Source: Catenuloplanes indicus (GTDB taxonomy: Bacteria; Actinomycetota; Actinomycetes; Mycobacteriales; Micromonosporaceae). From it: a DNA stretch of 64,000 nucleotides. The notes beneath the pieces are model-generated. The model made no database searches, had not been told where the DNA came from, and saw nothing but the letters and a program-made list of their open reading frames with translations. The number at the start of each line of letters is the position of its first letter. Positions within the stretch are counted from its first letter, which is position 1. Of the stretch, positions 53,101 to 59,493 are shown piece by piece. A program made the translations under genes and the position numbers. Location of the stretch: NCBI RefSeq assembly GCF_030813715.1, contig NZ_JAUSUZ010000001.1:7440001-7504000 (forward strand). The letters are read 5' to 3'.

Positions 53101-54893
53101 AGCGGGACAGGGTCGCGTCCGGGCTGCGCGACCTCACCCAACGCATCACCGGCGGCAGCGGTGCGGAGAATCGGGCCAGGGTGCTGGCGCTCGGTTGGGT
53201 CGCCGCGCTGGCGTACGGCATCACCGGCGTCACCGAGGCCCGGGTGCATACGCTGCATCGGTTGCTCGGAACGGCCCAGCCGGAGCATCTGCTCGTCCTC
53301 GGCGGCCGGGACTGGGTGGCAACCCAGGTCGGCGCCGACGATCCTGACGCAGCGGATCTCGGCTCCCAGCTCCTGAGGCACCTCGGTCTCGCCGAACCCG
53401 CCCTGGACGCTGTCGTCCGGGCCTTCCCGGTGCTGGCGGTACCCCGGCCGGCCCTCGACACGATTCTGCAGCCCGGCCCGGCCCTGCCGGATGATGTGCT
53501 GGTCGTAGCGCGGACGGCCCGGACACGGGTGGCCGGACTGGTGCGGGCCGATCCGGTCGTGGGCCGGGTGTGGGCGGAGGCGATGCGCGACCTCGACCGG
53601 CTGACCGACCTGTCCGAGCCGGGGGTACGGTCGCGGCTGGGTGAGGCGATCCGGCAGGTCGCGCGGCTGGTGCCGGACGAGACGCATGCGGCGGCCGAGC
53701 CTCTGCTGGCACTGGACGCGGTGTTGCGGACGCGGGTGTTCCCGGGCGCCTGGTGGCCGGCGCCGATGCCGTTCCTGTCGCTCGGTGAGTGGTCGCCCGC
53801 GCGGCAGGGGAACATTCTCGGCGCGGTCCGGGCACACGCGGCACGGGCCGGTAGACCGGTGATCGCGGTCGACCTGTCCGGGACGCCGGACGCGACCGTG
53901 GCGGTGATCGGGGAGTTGACGGAGGCGGTCCGCTGGTACGACCGGATCGGGCCGGCGCCGCTGGTGGTGGGGGCGCGGTCGACCCGCCAGGGCCGGGAGC
54001 TCTTCGACCAGGTGCGTGCGGTGACTCTGGCCGTCGAGCTGGCCGGGTCGCGGGACAGGTGGAGGTTGCGGGACGTGCACGGCGACACCGTCGGTGATCT
54101 CACGGATGACCTGACCGCTGCGGTGTTCGACAGGGCCGGATCGTTGTCGCGGGGTGAGCCCGGCTTGCCGGTGGCGCTGGCGGAGTGGCTGCGGACGCGT
54201 GATCCGGACCCGGCCGAGGCGTACCACCGGAAGAACTGGCAGCGGCTGCACGAGCCAAGGGTCTTCGCCGCGCTGGATACGCTGATCGCGGCGAGTCCGG
54301 ATGATGCGCGTCTGGCCGCGTTCCGGGCCGCGCTGGAGATCGGCCGTGGCTATGGCGGTGCGTTGCCGGAGACCGGCCCACGCCCCGCGGCGGTGAGAAC
54401 CCTGGACGTCGAACCCGTCTGGGCCAAGGATCGGCGGGTGCCGGCCACGTTCGTCTACGACTTCGCGCGGGTGACCGGTGACCGGCTGGCCCGATTCCCG
54501 TGGGACGGCCTGCTGTTCCAGATGCTGATAGCCGGAGCGCTGACCGATTCCCAGGTCATGTCGCTGCTGCGGGCCACGGCGGTCACCAGCAAGGACCGGG
54601 CGAACGTCGCCATGACGCAGGTGGTCATCGACGTGCTGGCACTTCCGAACGACGAGGACCTGCTGGACGCGGATCCGCTGACCCACCCGCGACTGAGGCC
54701 GATCTTCGATCGGATCGCCGAGATCACCCGGGGCGTCGACGGCTCCTACGAGGACTGTTTGGATCCGTCCGACCGGGTGGTCTGGACCGGCCGGCTGACC
54801 CCGATCAGGGACGGTCTGCGAACCGGCGACGAGTTCGAGCGGATGCGCGCCGAGCTGATCGACACGGTCACCTACGCGGTGTCGAATTGCTGA
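41175..54893 (+). CDS. G6: 4572-aa giant mosaic protein with papain-like and HExxH metallopeptidase-like domains
   Basis: GTG 41175 with AGGAG at 41164-41168; opening MASSSLLDIFCRHG as in G5. Order: N-terminal family domain; papain-like domain (DCVDRVE C313, AHMVLV H391, VETQ E407) interrupted by a 42-bp duplication and followed by 24-bp repeats; beta-rich domain (about 606-900); helical repeats (about 915-2175); degenerate amidoligase-like domain (about 2496-2675, SLEFEL kept, HxH lost); OTU-like region (about 2940-3172); second papain-like domain (C3189, H3253, E3269). Then a zincin-like domain (about 3360-3710) with HETVH at 3537-3541 and a downstream NPIEAAAF-VE motif that could supply the third zinc ligand. 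An unknown domain and the terminal module (about 4090-4572) end AVSNC-stop. Five cysteines by eye. Single-block relative of G5. No signal peptide or membrane segment. Confidence 0.95.
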   Translation: MASSSLLDIFCRHGMLFPLSGGGSYYHPGQSPATVDLKAMMLAELTPRPAGRGVIIVPEAALASETMRGALGHTLSLLDRHELVLMPVLGEDIDPAAWSGLVTQSGVEARLPVLPGNRMPASAVPLGPDGVETDGTAVAIGLLPPAGIAARELLRQAARLATDTTKTPIQRVRELAFQPSAAYPLAVGMVLTGAADDLDPARLAPPAIGEVWDRFGSGAPAPDDLAGALLSAPGSAALIRTFGPAGDRLTWLLSDGETIRTPGPELKPAPAHLLTQAAAPGTSVAFMPDPVGDGRLRDAAQRLAPWDRTDPDCVDRVETLLRELGIPLAGTVHDGLRSWDRLAGAVHDGLRSWDRLAVRFGGDFYPPSTATRLTDLAIGAVTPVWAVERAHMVLVYRHDATHFTMVETQANGAERLQPFTLGESGLLPEPLRGLLPEPLRGLLPEPLRGLLPEPLRGLVRLLGDRNGGLLQADLRTRSIASGPAAPEPDRTADALLDPGVRRRAPGMMRQPAQPAAGRSDSVPREALVGLQPVGPPQASKDRAVIIAAAGRPDPPEDEGLPSEVDVHVLHADGRVERTGEFGDPEVFVRAAVVAGEERYVPLAPSGRAPATGIPSGELTRRGVETIELRPIAAEPGTDGRDVLTDAVTEQLARTLTPGDVAWAGWTTTDSIGGVELAALLHTDVLFVDMAALLGDGLRIVPDQDDETGVPETLSDVSITVRARRSGTYRPESVSTRDVGYGGRLEIGVLIEGLGAPLRVGPIGVWERVLMKDPPALLTGSDVRPDAGGETVRLDAEMWSDGRAVLGGIDPAVLQRIGPGREQDVRRVVRDRLAENEPQPLVGLRVGVPFVLLRIGGQYRAVSRGDLGVVIDGRRQVFRGAIEILLDVVTAMRVLVPRPSVPADPPDYSEARPAPVPPGADPDRWVRLQNDASIGFTPARLEALRRVPGHEDLGADALTRWIEVIDQVPDDIAGIASRIGLAVPGPFLMLAARLGVKPRPLAVFGPHLRALAVTGGTRPLDLLDRLRPAGVRTVSDIVGLTEVADRLDLDETDLPALLSFAAEQVAPELLVALRDADLATAMDTARMRMRMRSGTDLGASVLRLRGRAELTALASHLGVKPEHLAGIAARVWAAVSRLGSPYGGPEPDVYEERVGERREWREWHAGQPGPWQAWPTAAAESDETAIGRERAIRDALVRQYQRRAERITDEIGASMRTDGLLDPIPAGAGRPGTDLTMVRNVVGVIGRLGAPPSALAALLPSRHVEFLLPEFFGDVPLALVADHVRTLAGPVPPPDGYGIGAAERSSWIDRLGVTEETIDRLMSVSWADPLKIVLAATRAGLPQSALPALTELTLKAGVVPELGRIGLQHGLDTMKVLETATRTAGGVDPAHLMPFATLIADPEIRPDELAAALTGTADRISPVLDDKMRLPWVFRQAFRWMHGTGGDWFDTAHLIELLVDVPRLTRERYVDLFDDMSELHDLLQSAVRIALQSSLGSGPLRPLLEKIGVWASSLFKTGFVDDLEPLSRPLEVPPSESPALGYDRDGELRRQQNWRRVFDPLTTLIVTRQASVPREVTARLYDAVTQRPQAIAAFAAAYEPPASGRSHATWALQSAMIRWDVEYAEALAANAATVLRVAQVPAEVENMITTVADRLVALASAYRLAKAEHPVNRTPDHLTDVDIVSILGSAPPAVGREALDSDGVGRLAVAWFRSRWSGKLPRIALKELEEDLRVRPWLNPQQLHALMGETEQLPDRLRDLAIKIHRLPVELPRLARSAGVSPSSFAELAVGWEIDPALLAAVFGDDPAPKDESAVIAIVERITAVAARVGASPAVLLESLALSGYHWHQRHDAPDWNAHRVLSMWMGVTLAPSDPTPSSAVLQGWRRLLEELATLFGLDRHSIADLAAQLRVPSVWVLSHSVRIGRVPTDLPEIADRLGVAPDALFAFTAMLSIDPAVLTADDEVLAALARRSNDSPSRFNPVRRAIAGMSDGAIEAIRRRTRTATSRTPDPSDPGTLPVVTESLWRILRATGDVPAGLRKIFAHTRASPRLLIAAAGQLGRSLDLIALAERFMPLGQDKGSGDTLSWLTGGFEAWVTRLGEHAHLTEAELLWADEALEDGRRDSLRRLQAMEPQNARMLMLRLRLQHGRLTQEALAALVRDHPHDAADMVRDAVSGRSFSHQDVPVLPGQPVEHGVDVLLTAPNGFTQVQWHEFTETPDITVEGQRVRASPAETAGGWEAIGRLLRILYGGDGRIRTPSATIRLTTRFGDERAYVRLAQLFYGSLPVLRRMGLLAPAVGTGDEERAGWVTVQDFLNDHQVRGHVMEVTPDWWVDFHLDAVTPAQLQAAAAIFSAFVAEARTPRLITDLDTWAFPQADAYINDSGPLQQRHEEDFRRLLPLISEPVARLQAAILFQVVGWAPARPYDTMPHGTAMVDVRPPPGIGPLLDGTPESEPYVVPEPRLGEPVARRSADDLTQWLRQRVADGLHPVPHTADRPGPTRMRLLQELSLEFELPLRRTGNSWTSAPPTRRLEAIAQRLGGFGAVSKNDKIWTLYLGDLNELPNLWQYLGTVLDALERFGATILPKSMSVGVRVTGQSTEQGLQAVGDEYRDVLDRLTTDPAADRVRSRAQRATSRADDVLTFSGLDPVLDLPVLQVHLKTLIGLVALAEARSVQPSGGMDVDRPSRAGAPLGDRWRMHDLPAARENRFLAAMFPDRADRWQALALFMVTPWHPGDDHEGLPYGVSVNEAAALGRPAPWPEDLTEILHLEHPAFAMAAMNDGLPAAEFTALLPARFLDDFVERARAAHLLSYPGTSHEELRERASVTRVAWSDPDQSLLPSRWWTDWYAALGMSPAPGATPRRPPVVASGDRNPVTWITAQLDADLSLDVLRDLENQLVLRGHDEPARQQRMAVRQRIAAATGTLAPRAAPGADLRASEVAQSETTDLMVVSVFRSAVTQDALPTELRSGESQWPGPMIQYVIDKVGHDRARFETLPGRTVGELVAQALPIGAVLALHPSFRLAVPDPGMDGPARERLVQSERVRLRRELATRLDTADPVLLDLLHRSLQEEDEGDADPVLGALKAHLDGHPTTLPTRTVMLTTLLDDYLSNGSIAMPELLTLLGVALDTDIVVSEDGFRTAYGPRNGRALHIARGGVHDGFRALLQPEGVLSAAASIPPAWDGTATDCVDRAESILLWLDVELVQAVTGMMNSLDRLGARMGGRFQPASDARRLRHLKIGSITPVWSVEQAHMVLVYRVDEHNFRMIETQAEGTNRLQPFTLSALPAQLSQTIRLLGDDNEALLQADLIDHRIRASEHGSAAPATDRTFGALLDPGFTGANAAGPRGSAAPAGGRTLEAAMRLPSQGGWSAGLRADLGWLATDLAEAGWVVRRGATAAVDAGARTITVVDGAPTDRQMFLDARESLFGRSRIFDAGDYRTADPELVQRVREHVTRNYAVLAALSDPAAEKSRRKAAKQAWLAVVDLVRAGAGLPEYTGIEWTSPNTREEGGFDSRAWLMKLNGGSSVDELMSTILHETVHAEQRAAALQAVHLTPGGTDRSEWLLTEPGTEAALRATAVPGDRRHAMALWEEDENQVRTRDGQGEYWEITGLDPLRTPPATDAAAGSWLRERLSAGHRNWARTSTEQGAYYSVNPIEAAAFLVERRVQAAGSVRDWRDTPVGRLTEPPGHRVMSLGPAGVLIYPAEMQPPSRAGRRASEDQPLVVVHLPADGLSTDRLRAALPVGLPADALVELSTDRPIPAALAVELAGALGDSQAFAVGRRTVDPTGDSANHFTGYGRNHRRALGRWVDYYRVSRNPRGEYRQDAHLRDGVPNLIEIVAVGDRIWFGDLGTTPVIAPGDPAVVIGTPHAGTPWYLWQAAQTMAGLYAAAAGEQLPSSQIRVHRPEPIPAAPPAAPTEESFHAVTDEDRSRYTWMSNDALDYVEIIEETAPGRGFTAYHVMDALIDATGVPPAERDRVASGLRDLTQRITGGSGAENRARVLALGWVAALAYGITGVTEARVHTLHRLLGTAQPEHLLVLGGRDWVATQVGADDPDAADLGSQLLRHLGLAEPALDAVVRAFPVLAVPRPALDTILQPGPALPDDVLVVARTARTRVAGLVRADPVVGRVWAEAMRDLDRLTDLSEPGVRSRLGEAIRQVARLVPDETHAAAEPLLALDAVLRTRVFPGAWWPAPMPFLSLGEWSPARQGNILGAVRAHAARAGRPVIAVDLSGTPDATVAVIGELTEAVRWYDRIGPAPLVVGARSTRQGRELFDQVRAVTLAVELAGSRDRWRLRDVHGDTVGDLTDDLTAAVFDRAGSLSRGEPGLPVALAEWLRTRDPDPAEAYHRKNWQRLHEPRVFAALDTLIAASPDDARLAAFRAALEIGRGYGGALPETGPRPAAVRTLDVEPVWAKDRRVPATFVYDFARVTGDRLARFPWDGLLFQMLIAGALTDSQVMSLLRATAVTSKDRANVAMTQVVIDVLALPNDEDLLDADPLTHPRLRPIFDRIAEITRGVDGSYEDCLDPSDRVVWTGRLTPIRDGLRTGDEFERMRAELIDTVTYAVSNC
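42162..42245 (+). repeat. Tandem 42-bp duplication (14 aa x 2) in G6
   Basis: Units 42162-42203 and 42204-42245 differ at one base and encode G(T/A)VHDGLRSWDRLA. The duplication falls between the Cys and His of the first papain-like domain, where G5 and the second G6 copy have only one unit. Confidence 0.95.
42447..42542 (+). repeat. Four perfect 24-bp tandem repeats (GLLPEPLR)
   Basis: Four identical units of 24 bp in frame within G6, just after the Glu of the first papain-like domain. The equivalent place in G5 has a single related segment. Their perfect identity implies very recent expansion. Confidence 0.97.
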
Positions 54894-54906
54894 GCGAGCC
54901 GACGAC

Positions 54907-54936
54907 GACCATGAGCTGTAGTGGCAGCTCATGGTC
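54907..54936. terminator. Stem-loop after G6
   Basis: GACCATGAGCT (54907-54917) and AGCTCATGGTC (54926-54936) form a perfect 11-bp stem with an 8-nt loop, 13 nt after the G6 stop. No U tract. Confidence 0.6.
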
Positions 54937-55076
54937 ATCGTGCCCGACCTCCAGGGCACGGCCCGGGACATGATCTACAGCCACCGCACGTACCTGCCGC
55001 GGGACGGCCGCACCCAGTGGATCCGCCGCCTCCGGGACGTGCAGAAGCAGATGCCCCAGCACGCCGACGGCCTCAA
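54931..55076 (+). pseudogene. G3/G4-like gene remnant, left half (split by transposon)
   Basis: From ATG 54931 the frame reads DLQGTARDMIYSHRTYLPRD, then GRTQWIRRL, QMPQHADGLN. This is nearly identical to codons of the G3 3' end (19005-19155) at protein and DNA level. The match stops at GCCTCAA (55070-55076), where the transposon begins; the frame then hits a stop at 55081. The remaining 3' codons (LNQVALYVTTCP-stop) lie 4.4 kb away at 59494-59534. The 5' part of the gene is missing, so this was already a fragment or was deleted later. Confidence 0.85.
55070..55076. repeat. 7-bp target-site duplication, left copy (GCCTCAA)
   Basis: GCCTCAA at 55070-55076 is repeated at 59494-59500. Joining the two flanks through one copy restores the G3-like reading frame (ADGLN + QVALYVTTCP), which shows that it is a target duplication. 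Confidence 0.85.
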
Positions 55077-55428
55077 TGATTAGACCCGCGAGAAACGACA
55101 CCAGAGGTTCGTGAGTTTTGACTCCCCTGACCGGCTCGGCCGGAGATCAATCTCCGCGAGTTTTGACCGCACTCTGGTCCTCTGCCGTGGGCTGTTCAGG
55201 GTCGTTGGCGGTTTGCAGGCGGAGCCGGGTGAGCGCGAGCATGTCGATCAGCCAGCCCGGGCCGCCGCTGATGTGGCGGGCGCGGAGGACGGTGTCGAGT
55301 TCGCGGTGAACGGCTGGGTCGGCGTGGGCGAAGAAGTCTTCGCAGATGCCGAGGATCGTCGGTAGCAGGTCGTCGTCGAGTTCGCCCGGATCCATCGGGT
55401 TCTCCGCAGCAGCGCAGGCGGCGGGTGG

Positions 55429-55844
55429 TTAGGCCGGGGTCCGGGTGGTCTTGTCGGTGCGGGCGCGAGTTTGGGCGAGACGGTAGGAGTCGGTGCCGGT
55501 CTCGATGATGTTGCCGCCGAAGGTGAGCCGGTCGACGATCGCGGCGCAGAGTCGCGGGTCGGTGAAGGTCTTCGTCCAACCCGAAAAGGCCTCGTTGGAC
55601 GCGATCGCAACGGAGGCCTTTTCCTCGCGCTCGGTCAACACCTGGAAGAGCAGCTCGGCGCCGCGCCGGTCGAGTTCCATATATCCCAGCTCGTCGATGC
55701 AGAGCAGGTCGACTCGGCCGTAGCGGGCGATGGTTTTGGCGAGCGTCTTCTCGTCGGCGGCCTCGACGAGTTCGTTGACGAGTTTGGTGGCCAGGACGTA
55801 GCGGACGCGGTGGCTTCGGTCAGTCCTCGATGGCGGCTGGTCAT
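55429..55844 (-). pseudogene. istB: istB ATPase remnant with internal deletion
   Basis: Starts ATG 55844-55842, overlapping the istA stop as ATGA, the usual translational coupling in IS21 elements. It begins MTSRHRGLTEA as in intact IstB, then jumps to RVRYVLATKLVNELVEAADE in another frame. That frame continues VDLLCIDELGYMELDRRGAE (Walker B-like), IASNEAF, DRLTFGGNIIETGTDSYRL. The Walker A (GxxGTGKS/T) segment and over 100 residues are missing. The intact C-terminal part runs to the stop at 55429. IstB is the AAA+ helper of the IstA transposase; this copy cannot bind ATP normally. Confidence 0.85.
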
Positions 55845-57454
55845 GATCCGGTTCCTTCCGCGCGGAGTCGCAGGAGTTGGTCGTAGGCGGTGACTGACGG
55901 CAGTGGCCGGGTGTCGGCAGGCAGCTGGGTCAGCCGTCGCTCGGTCAGGGAGATCACGTTGGCCGGCAGGGTGCGCCGGCTGGTCGTCGTGGGCGGGCGG
56001 TCGTCGGTCTCGGCGAACTTGCGGGCCTCGAGCGCGACCGCGTCCGAGGTCAGTGCCCCGGCGCGGACGGCGGTGGCCAGCCCGGCGACGACGTGTTCGT
56101 GGGGCGTGGGGCGGTGAAGCAGGAGCACCTCGATCAGGGCGCGGGTGCCGGCCGCGTCGCCGTGGGCTTTGCGTGCGGCGGCCCACCAGGCGTCGTGGAC
56201 CGGGGTGAACTTTCCGGCCGCGCGGGCCTGTTCCAGCGCGGTAGCGCCGGGCAGCGCCCCCGGTTTGCGGACCAGTGCCTCCAGGTAGTGGTCGAGGTCG
56301 AGACGCGAGCCGCCCTTGGCCATCAGCCGCTCGTGCCGGGCCACCTGGTCCCGGCCGTCATAGACGACCAGGTGTGAGGCGTGCAGCTCAACACGGACCT
56401 TCCGGCCGACCGGCCGGACCGGCACTGAATAGCGGTTCGTGCGGACGGTGACCTGGCTGAATCGGTCGACGCGGGGCGTCAGCCAGATACCAGTCTCGAA
56501 ATCGTCGTCCGGCAACCGCACCAGCAACGGCTGCTCGACCGCGAAGTCCTCACCGATGGTGCGTTCGCGGGTGCCGATGCGCCGGCCGTCGTCCTGCGTG
56601 TCCCACTCGTCAACCATGGCGTTGAGCTGCTCAAACGAGTCGACGTGCGGCACTGGGACAAGGTGATTTCGGCGGAACCAGCCGATATCGCCCTCGACGC
56701 CGCCCTTCTCGTGCGCGCCCTCGATGCCGGGCCGGCAATAGAAGACGTCCAGGCCGTAGTGGGAACGGAACGCGGTCCAGCGTTGGGTCTCGATCCGCTG
56801 CCGGCTGAAACCGAGGACCTTGGCGACCGCCGCGCGCAGATTGTCGTAGCGGACCTTGCCCGTTGGCACCCGCCGAGGGTTTTCAGGGCGTGGACGTGGC
56901 CTTCGAAGAACGCTTCCTGCCCGCCGGAGGCGAAGATTCGGTGGACGGCTTTGCCGGAGAATGACATCCGGAACGAGAACAAGGTGCAGGTCACCTGCTC
57001 GCCGCGCAGGTTGATCGCGACTTCCCCGAAATCGACCTCTGCCTCGGCGCCCGGGCGGTGGGTCTGCGGGAAGAACACTTTGACCGGGACGCGGCCGACC
57101 TCCGCTCGAATCTTCGGTTTGCGGTCCGCGACGTAGGTGCGCAGGACCTGGTAAGAGACGTTGTCCATGCCGTGCTCGTCAAGGAGCCGGTGGAAGATCC
57201 GCCTCACCGTGTGCCGCTGCTTGCGGGGCGCGTCGAGATCGGCCCGCAGGCTCATCGATCACGGGTTTGAACGGATCCAGCTTCGAGCCCCGCGGCGGCA
57301 TGTCCTTGCGCGGCGGAGGCAACGCCGAGGCCATGGCCGCGCTGACCGTGCGCCGGCCGACCCGGTACTTCTCCTCGATTGCCCGGCCCGACATTCCCGC
57401 AGCGAGATCACGGCGGATCGCCGCGAACTTCTCGATTTTCGACATCCGCGGCAT
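55841..57454 (-). pseudogene. istA: istA transposase, broken by two frameshifts
   Basis: IS21-family DDE transposase in three frames. Frame 1 from 57454 has an HTH-like start (MSKIEKFAAIRRDLAAG, GRRTVSAAM) to FKPVIDE near 57255. Frame 2 has LRADLDAPRKQRHTVRRIF, VDFGEV (first catalytic Asp) and HVHALKTLGG to about 56885. Frame 3 has PTGKVRYDNLRAAV (second Asp), KGGVEGDIGWFRRNHLVP (catalytic Glu), then the C-terminal domain to TGA 55843-55841. The second shift is explained by loss of one G (GGCGGG-TG instead of GGCGGGGTG). The catalytic residues persist, so decay is recent. The stop overlaps istB. Confidence 0.85.
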
Positions 57455-57713
57455 CGGCCGGCCTCCGTCTCGGGTCAGCCGATGCTCCCACCACCATCCG
57501 TGGTGTTGAAACTCGCGGACATCGAATCCACCCGATCAAGCGTCCACCAACCGTGGTGTCAAAACCGACGGATAAACGCCATGCCAGAGCAGTTCCGACT
57601 CAGAAACGGTCAGCTCTGGCAGCGGTCCCGTTCGGTCGGGAGTTGGTCCCGGTGTCTGCTCGGGCCCTGGCCGCGGGTGGTTGCAGTGCATGGACTCGCG
57701 GCAGTCTGAGATG
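57455..57713. other. Gap between istA and the passenger genes: inner right-end repeats
   Basis: No gene is seen here. The sequence holds inverted CGAGTTT(T/C)(A/G)AC-type repeats at 57505-57516 and 57558-57566, matching those at the outer right end, and an 8-bp inverted repeat GCCAGAGC/GCTCTGGC (57583-57590, 57613-57620). It looks like an ancestral IS right end, now internal. Confidence 0.55.
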
Positions 57714-57748
57714 TGCCCGGCCGGCTTCTGGCGTCAGCCGGCCGGGCA
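57714..57748. terminator. Strong stem-loop terminator of the oxidoreductase gene
   Basis: TGCCCGGCCGGCT (57714-57726) and AGCCGGCCGGGCA (57736-57748) form a perfect 13-bp stem with a 9-nt loop, 4 nt beyond the stop codon of the minus-strand oxidoreductase. Confidence 0.8.
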
Positions 57749-57752
57749 TGGC

Positions 57753-58676
57753 TCATCCGATCTTGATAACAACCTTGCCCACACTGTGGCCGTTCTCGAC
57801 AGCAGCGAGGGCGGCCGGAGCGTCGGAAAGCGGATGGACCGCAGTGATCACGGGTGTGAGACCTCCGTCGAGGGCGAGCCGGGCGGCCCGCTCCAGATTC
57901 TCCCGGTCGAAACGACGCTCGACGAAACGCCCGCCGATTTCGGTCACCGACATATCATTCACGGCGACGATGTTGCGTGAATCCTTGACCAGAGGAGCGA
58001 CCGTCCGCAGTGAGGCGCCTCCGACCAGGTCGACGATCCCATCGAAGCCGTCCGGCACCAGCTCGCGTGCCGCAGCGACAACGTCCCCGGCGGTGTAGTC
58101 GATGAACTGCACCCCGATGGCCTCGGCGGGCTCGCGCTTGGTGCTGCTCCCCGTGCCGATCACCCGCAGCTCGCGCTCGACGGCCAGCCGGGCAACGAGG
58201 AGTCCGACACCGCCCCCGACCCCGTTGACCAAGACCGTAGCGCCGGCCGAGAGGCCGATCTGGTCGAGCGCATCTACTGCGGACGTCCCGGCCACGGGCA
58301 GCGTTGCCGCCACGGTTGCGGACAGGCCCACCGGGATGCGAGCAGTGTGCGGGGCCGACAGCACCGTCGTCTCGGCGTAGGTGCCACCACCGGTGAGTGC
58401 CATGCCGAAGACCGCGTCGCCCACCTCGAGCCCGTCGACGCCCTCGCCCAGGGCCAGAACGGTTCCCGCTGCCTCCATCCCCAGGACAAGGGGAAACGGA
58501 CGTCCGCCGTCGGCCCCGGGAAACGGACCCGAGCGCACGACGTAGTCGAGGGGGTTCACGCCGGCCACGTCGACCCGGATCAGCACCTCGCCGCGACCCG
58601 GGACAGGATCGGGACGATCGAAAAGCTCCTGCACCTCAGGCCCGCCATAACTGCCGAAACCCCACGCCTGTCCCAT
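57753..58676 (-). CDS. NADP-dependent quinone-reductase-like oxidoreductase (MDR family, 307 aa)
   Basis: Zeta-crystallin/QOR-type medium-chain reductase without structural zinc. It has an N-terminal catalytic domain (QAWGFGSYGGPEVQEL, EVLIRVDVAGVNPLDYVVRS, PLVLGMEAAGTV) and a Rossmann domain with the NADPH-binding motif VNGVGGGVGL (about 150-160). VFGMALTGGGTYAE and the C-terminal HSVGKVVIKIG are typical. Full family length. ATG 58676 has GGAGG about 9 nt upstream. It probably reduces quinones or other activated carbonyl compounds in the cytosol, using NADPH. It lies just downstream of a MerR gene on the same strand and inside a transposon, so it is likely a stress-responsive passenger gene controlled by that regulator. 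Confidence 0.93.
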   Translation of the reverse strand: MGQAWGFGSYGGPEVQELFDRPDPVPGRGEVLIRVDVAGVNPLDYVVRSGPFPGADGGRPFPLVLGMEAAGTVLALGEGVDGLEVGDAVFGMALTGGGTYAETTVLSAPHTARIPVGLSATVAATLPVAGTSAVDALDQIGLSAGATVLVNGVGGGVGLLVARLAVERELRVIGTGSSTKREPAEAIGVQFIDYTAGDVVAAARELVPDGFDGIVDLVGGASLRTVAPLVKDSRNIVAVNDMSVTEIGGRFVERRFDRENLERAARLALDGGLTPVITAVHPLSDAPAALAAVENGHSVGKVVIKIG

Positions 58677-58727
58677 CTTCTGCCACCTCCGGTGCGACCG
58701 GCCCGGTCGTTCCGGGCGCCGCAGCCA

Positions 58728-58758
58728 TCCTCACCGCTCACACTGATGTGAAGGGCAA
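58728..58758 (-). promoter_or_regulatory. Candidate MerR-type operator/promoter of the oxidoreductase
   Basis: On the minus strand TTGCCC (58758-58753) is followed by a 19-nt spacer and TGAGGA (58733-58728). The spacer holds the dyad TCACA-N4-TGTGA (58738-58751). A dyad in an over-long 19-nt spacer is the hallmark of MerR-activated promoters. The -10 match is weak. Confidence 0.45.
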
Positions 58759-58782
58759 CCGGCTGAGGTGCGGGTCACAGCG

Positions 58783-59178
58783 TCAGGCCGACGCCGTCAC
58801 CGGGACCGAGGCCGTCGGCGGCTCCACCCAATGCTCGCGGTTGATCTTGATCAGCACGTCGAGTGCGTCACGGGTTTCGACCAGGTGGGCGATATCCGCG
58901 TTGATCCGATCGCGCTCGCGCGTCATCGCCACAAACGCCGACTGGATGCCGGCAGGGTCACTCGGGGTGTCCACACACGGCAGCACAGACGCGATCACCC
59001 GGCTGGACATACCCGCGGCGAACAGTTGCTGGATCAGCAACACCCGCTGGACCTCGGCATCGGAATAGTGACGCTGCCCAGCATCGGAGCGTGCACTGGT
59101 CAGCAGGCCCTGCTCCTCGTAGTACCGCAACGAGCGTGGACTCACGCCCGTACGCTTGGACAGCTCGCCGATCCGCAT
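58783..59178 (-). CDS. MerR family transcriptional regulator (131 aa)
   Basis: N-terminal winged-HTH of the MerR family: MRIGELSKRTGVSPRSLRYY, EEQGLL, GQRHYSDAEVQRVLLIQQLF; then a coiled dimerisation helix (TRERDRINADIAHLVETRDAL). Length is typical of the short MerR regulators that sit next to oxidoreductase genes. There is one Cys (PCVDTP, about residue 68) and no metal-binding Cys cluster. The start is chosen from the conserved MRIGEL. GAAGG touches the ATG directly, so initiation may be leaderless. Likely activates the downstream reductase gene, 106 bp away on the same strand, through the dyad at 58738-58751. The inducer is unknown. Confidence 0.93.
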   Translation of the reverse strand: MRIGELSKRTGVSPRSLRYYEEQGLLTSARSDAGQRHYSDAEVQRVLLIQQLFAAGMSSRVIASVLPCVDTPSDPAGIQSAFVAMTRERDRINADIAHLVETRDALDVLIKINREHWVEPPTASVPVTASA

Positions 59179-59493
59179 TCCTTCAAGCCTACGCCCGCGT
59201 GCTCCAGCGCTCAGGCCACCGGCAGATCACAGATGCAGGGGTGGGACCCAACCCCACGCACATCAACCACGGCGAAACGCTCAATCCCGGGTCGAGAAAC
59301 GCCCATCCGGGTACTATCGCCACGTTTCCACCCGGTGATCGTAACGGGACACGAGCTTGCCACGCGGCACCAAGACGAGTCGTACCGAGCTCACAAAGCT
59401 GTGGTGTCGAAACTCGTGAACATGAAATCCAGCATCGATCTTGCGGTGTCAAAAGTGGTGTTCATCCGGTGTCCGGATGCGCGGAGACAATCA
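59179..59493. other. Right end region of the transposon, no gene
   Basis: Noncoding as far as I can see. It contains the upstream region of merR, the inverted terminal repeats at 59406-59418 and 59448-59457, and the outer inverted repeat ending at 59493. Confidence 0.6.

Larger units (their letters stand above)
55077..59493 (-). mobile_element. Defective IS21-family element carrying an oxidoreductase and a MerR regulator (4417 bp)
   Basis: The left end (55077 onward) begins TGATT-N4-CCGCG-N6-GACACC. The right end read inward from 59493 begins TGATT-N4-CCGCG, again with GACACC 6 nt later, so these are imperfect terminal inverted repeats starting with TG. Internal terminal repeats of the type CGAGTTTTGAC occur at 55111-55122 and 55156-55167 on the left and, inverted, at 59406-59418 and 59448-59457 on the right. 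Flanked by a 7-bp direct repeat GCCTCAA. Contents on the minus strand: broken istA and istB, then a quinone-reductase-like gene and a merR gene as passengers. A second, inner right-end-like repeat pair lies at 57505-57516 and 57558-57566. Both transposition genes are disrupted, so it is probably immobile unless helped in trans. Confidence 0.85.
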
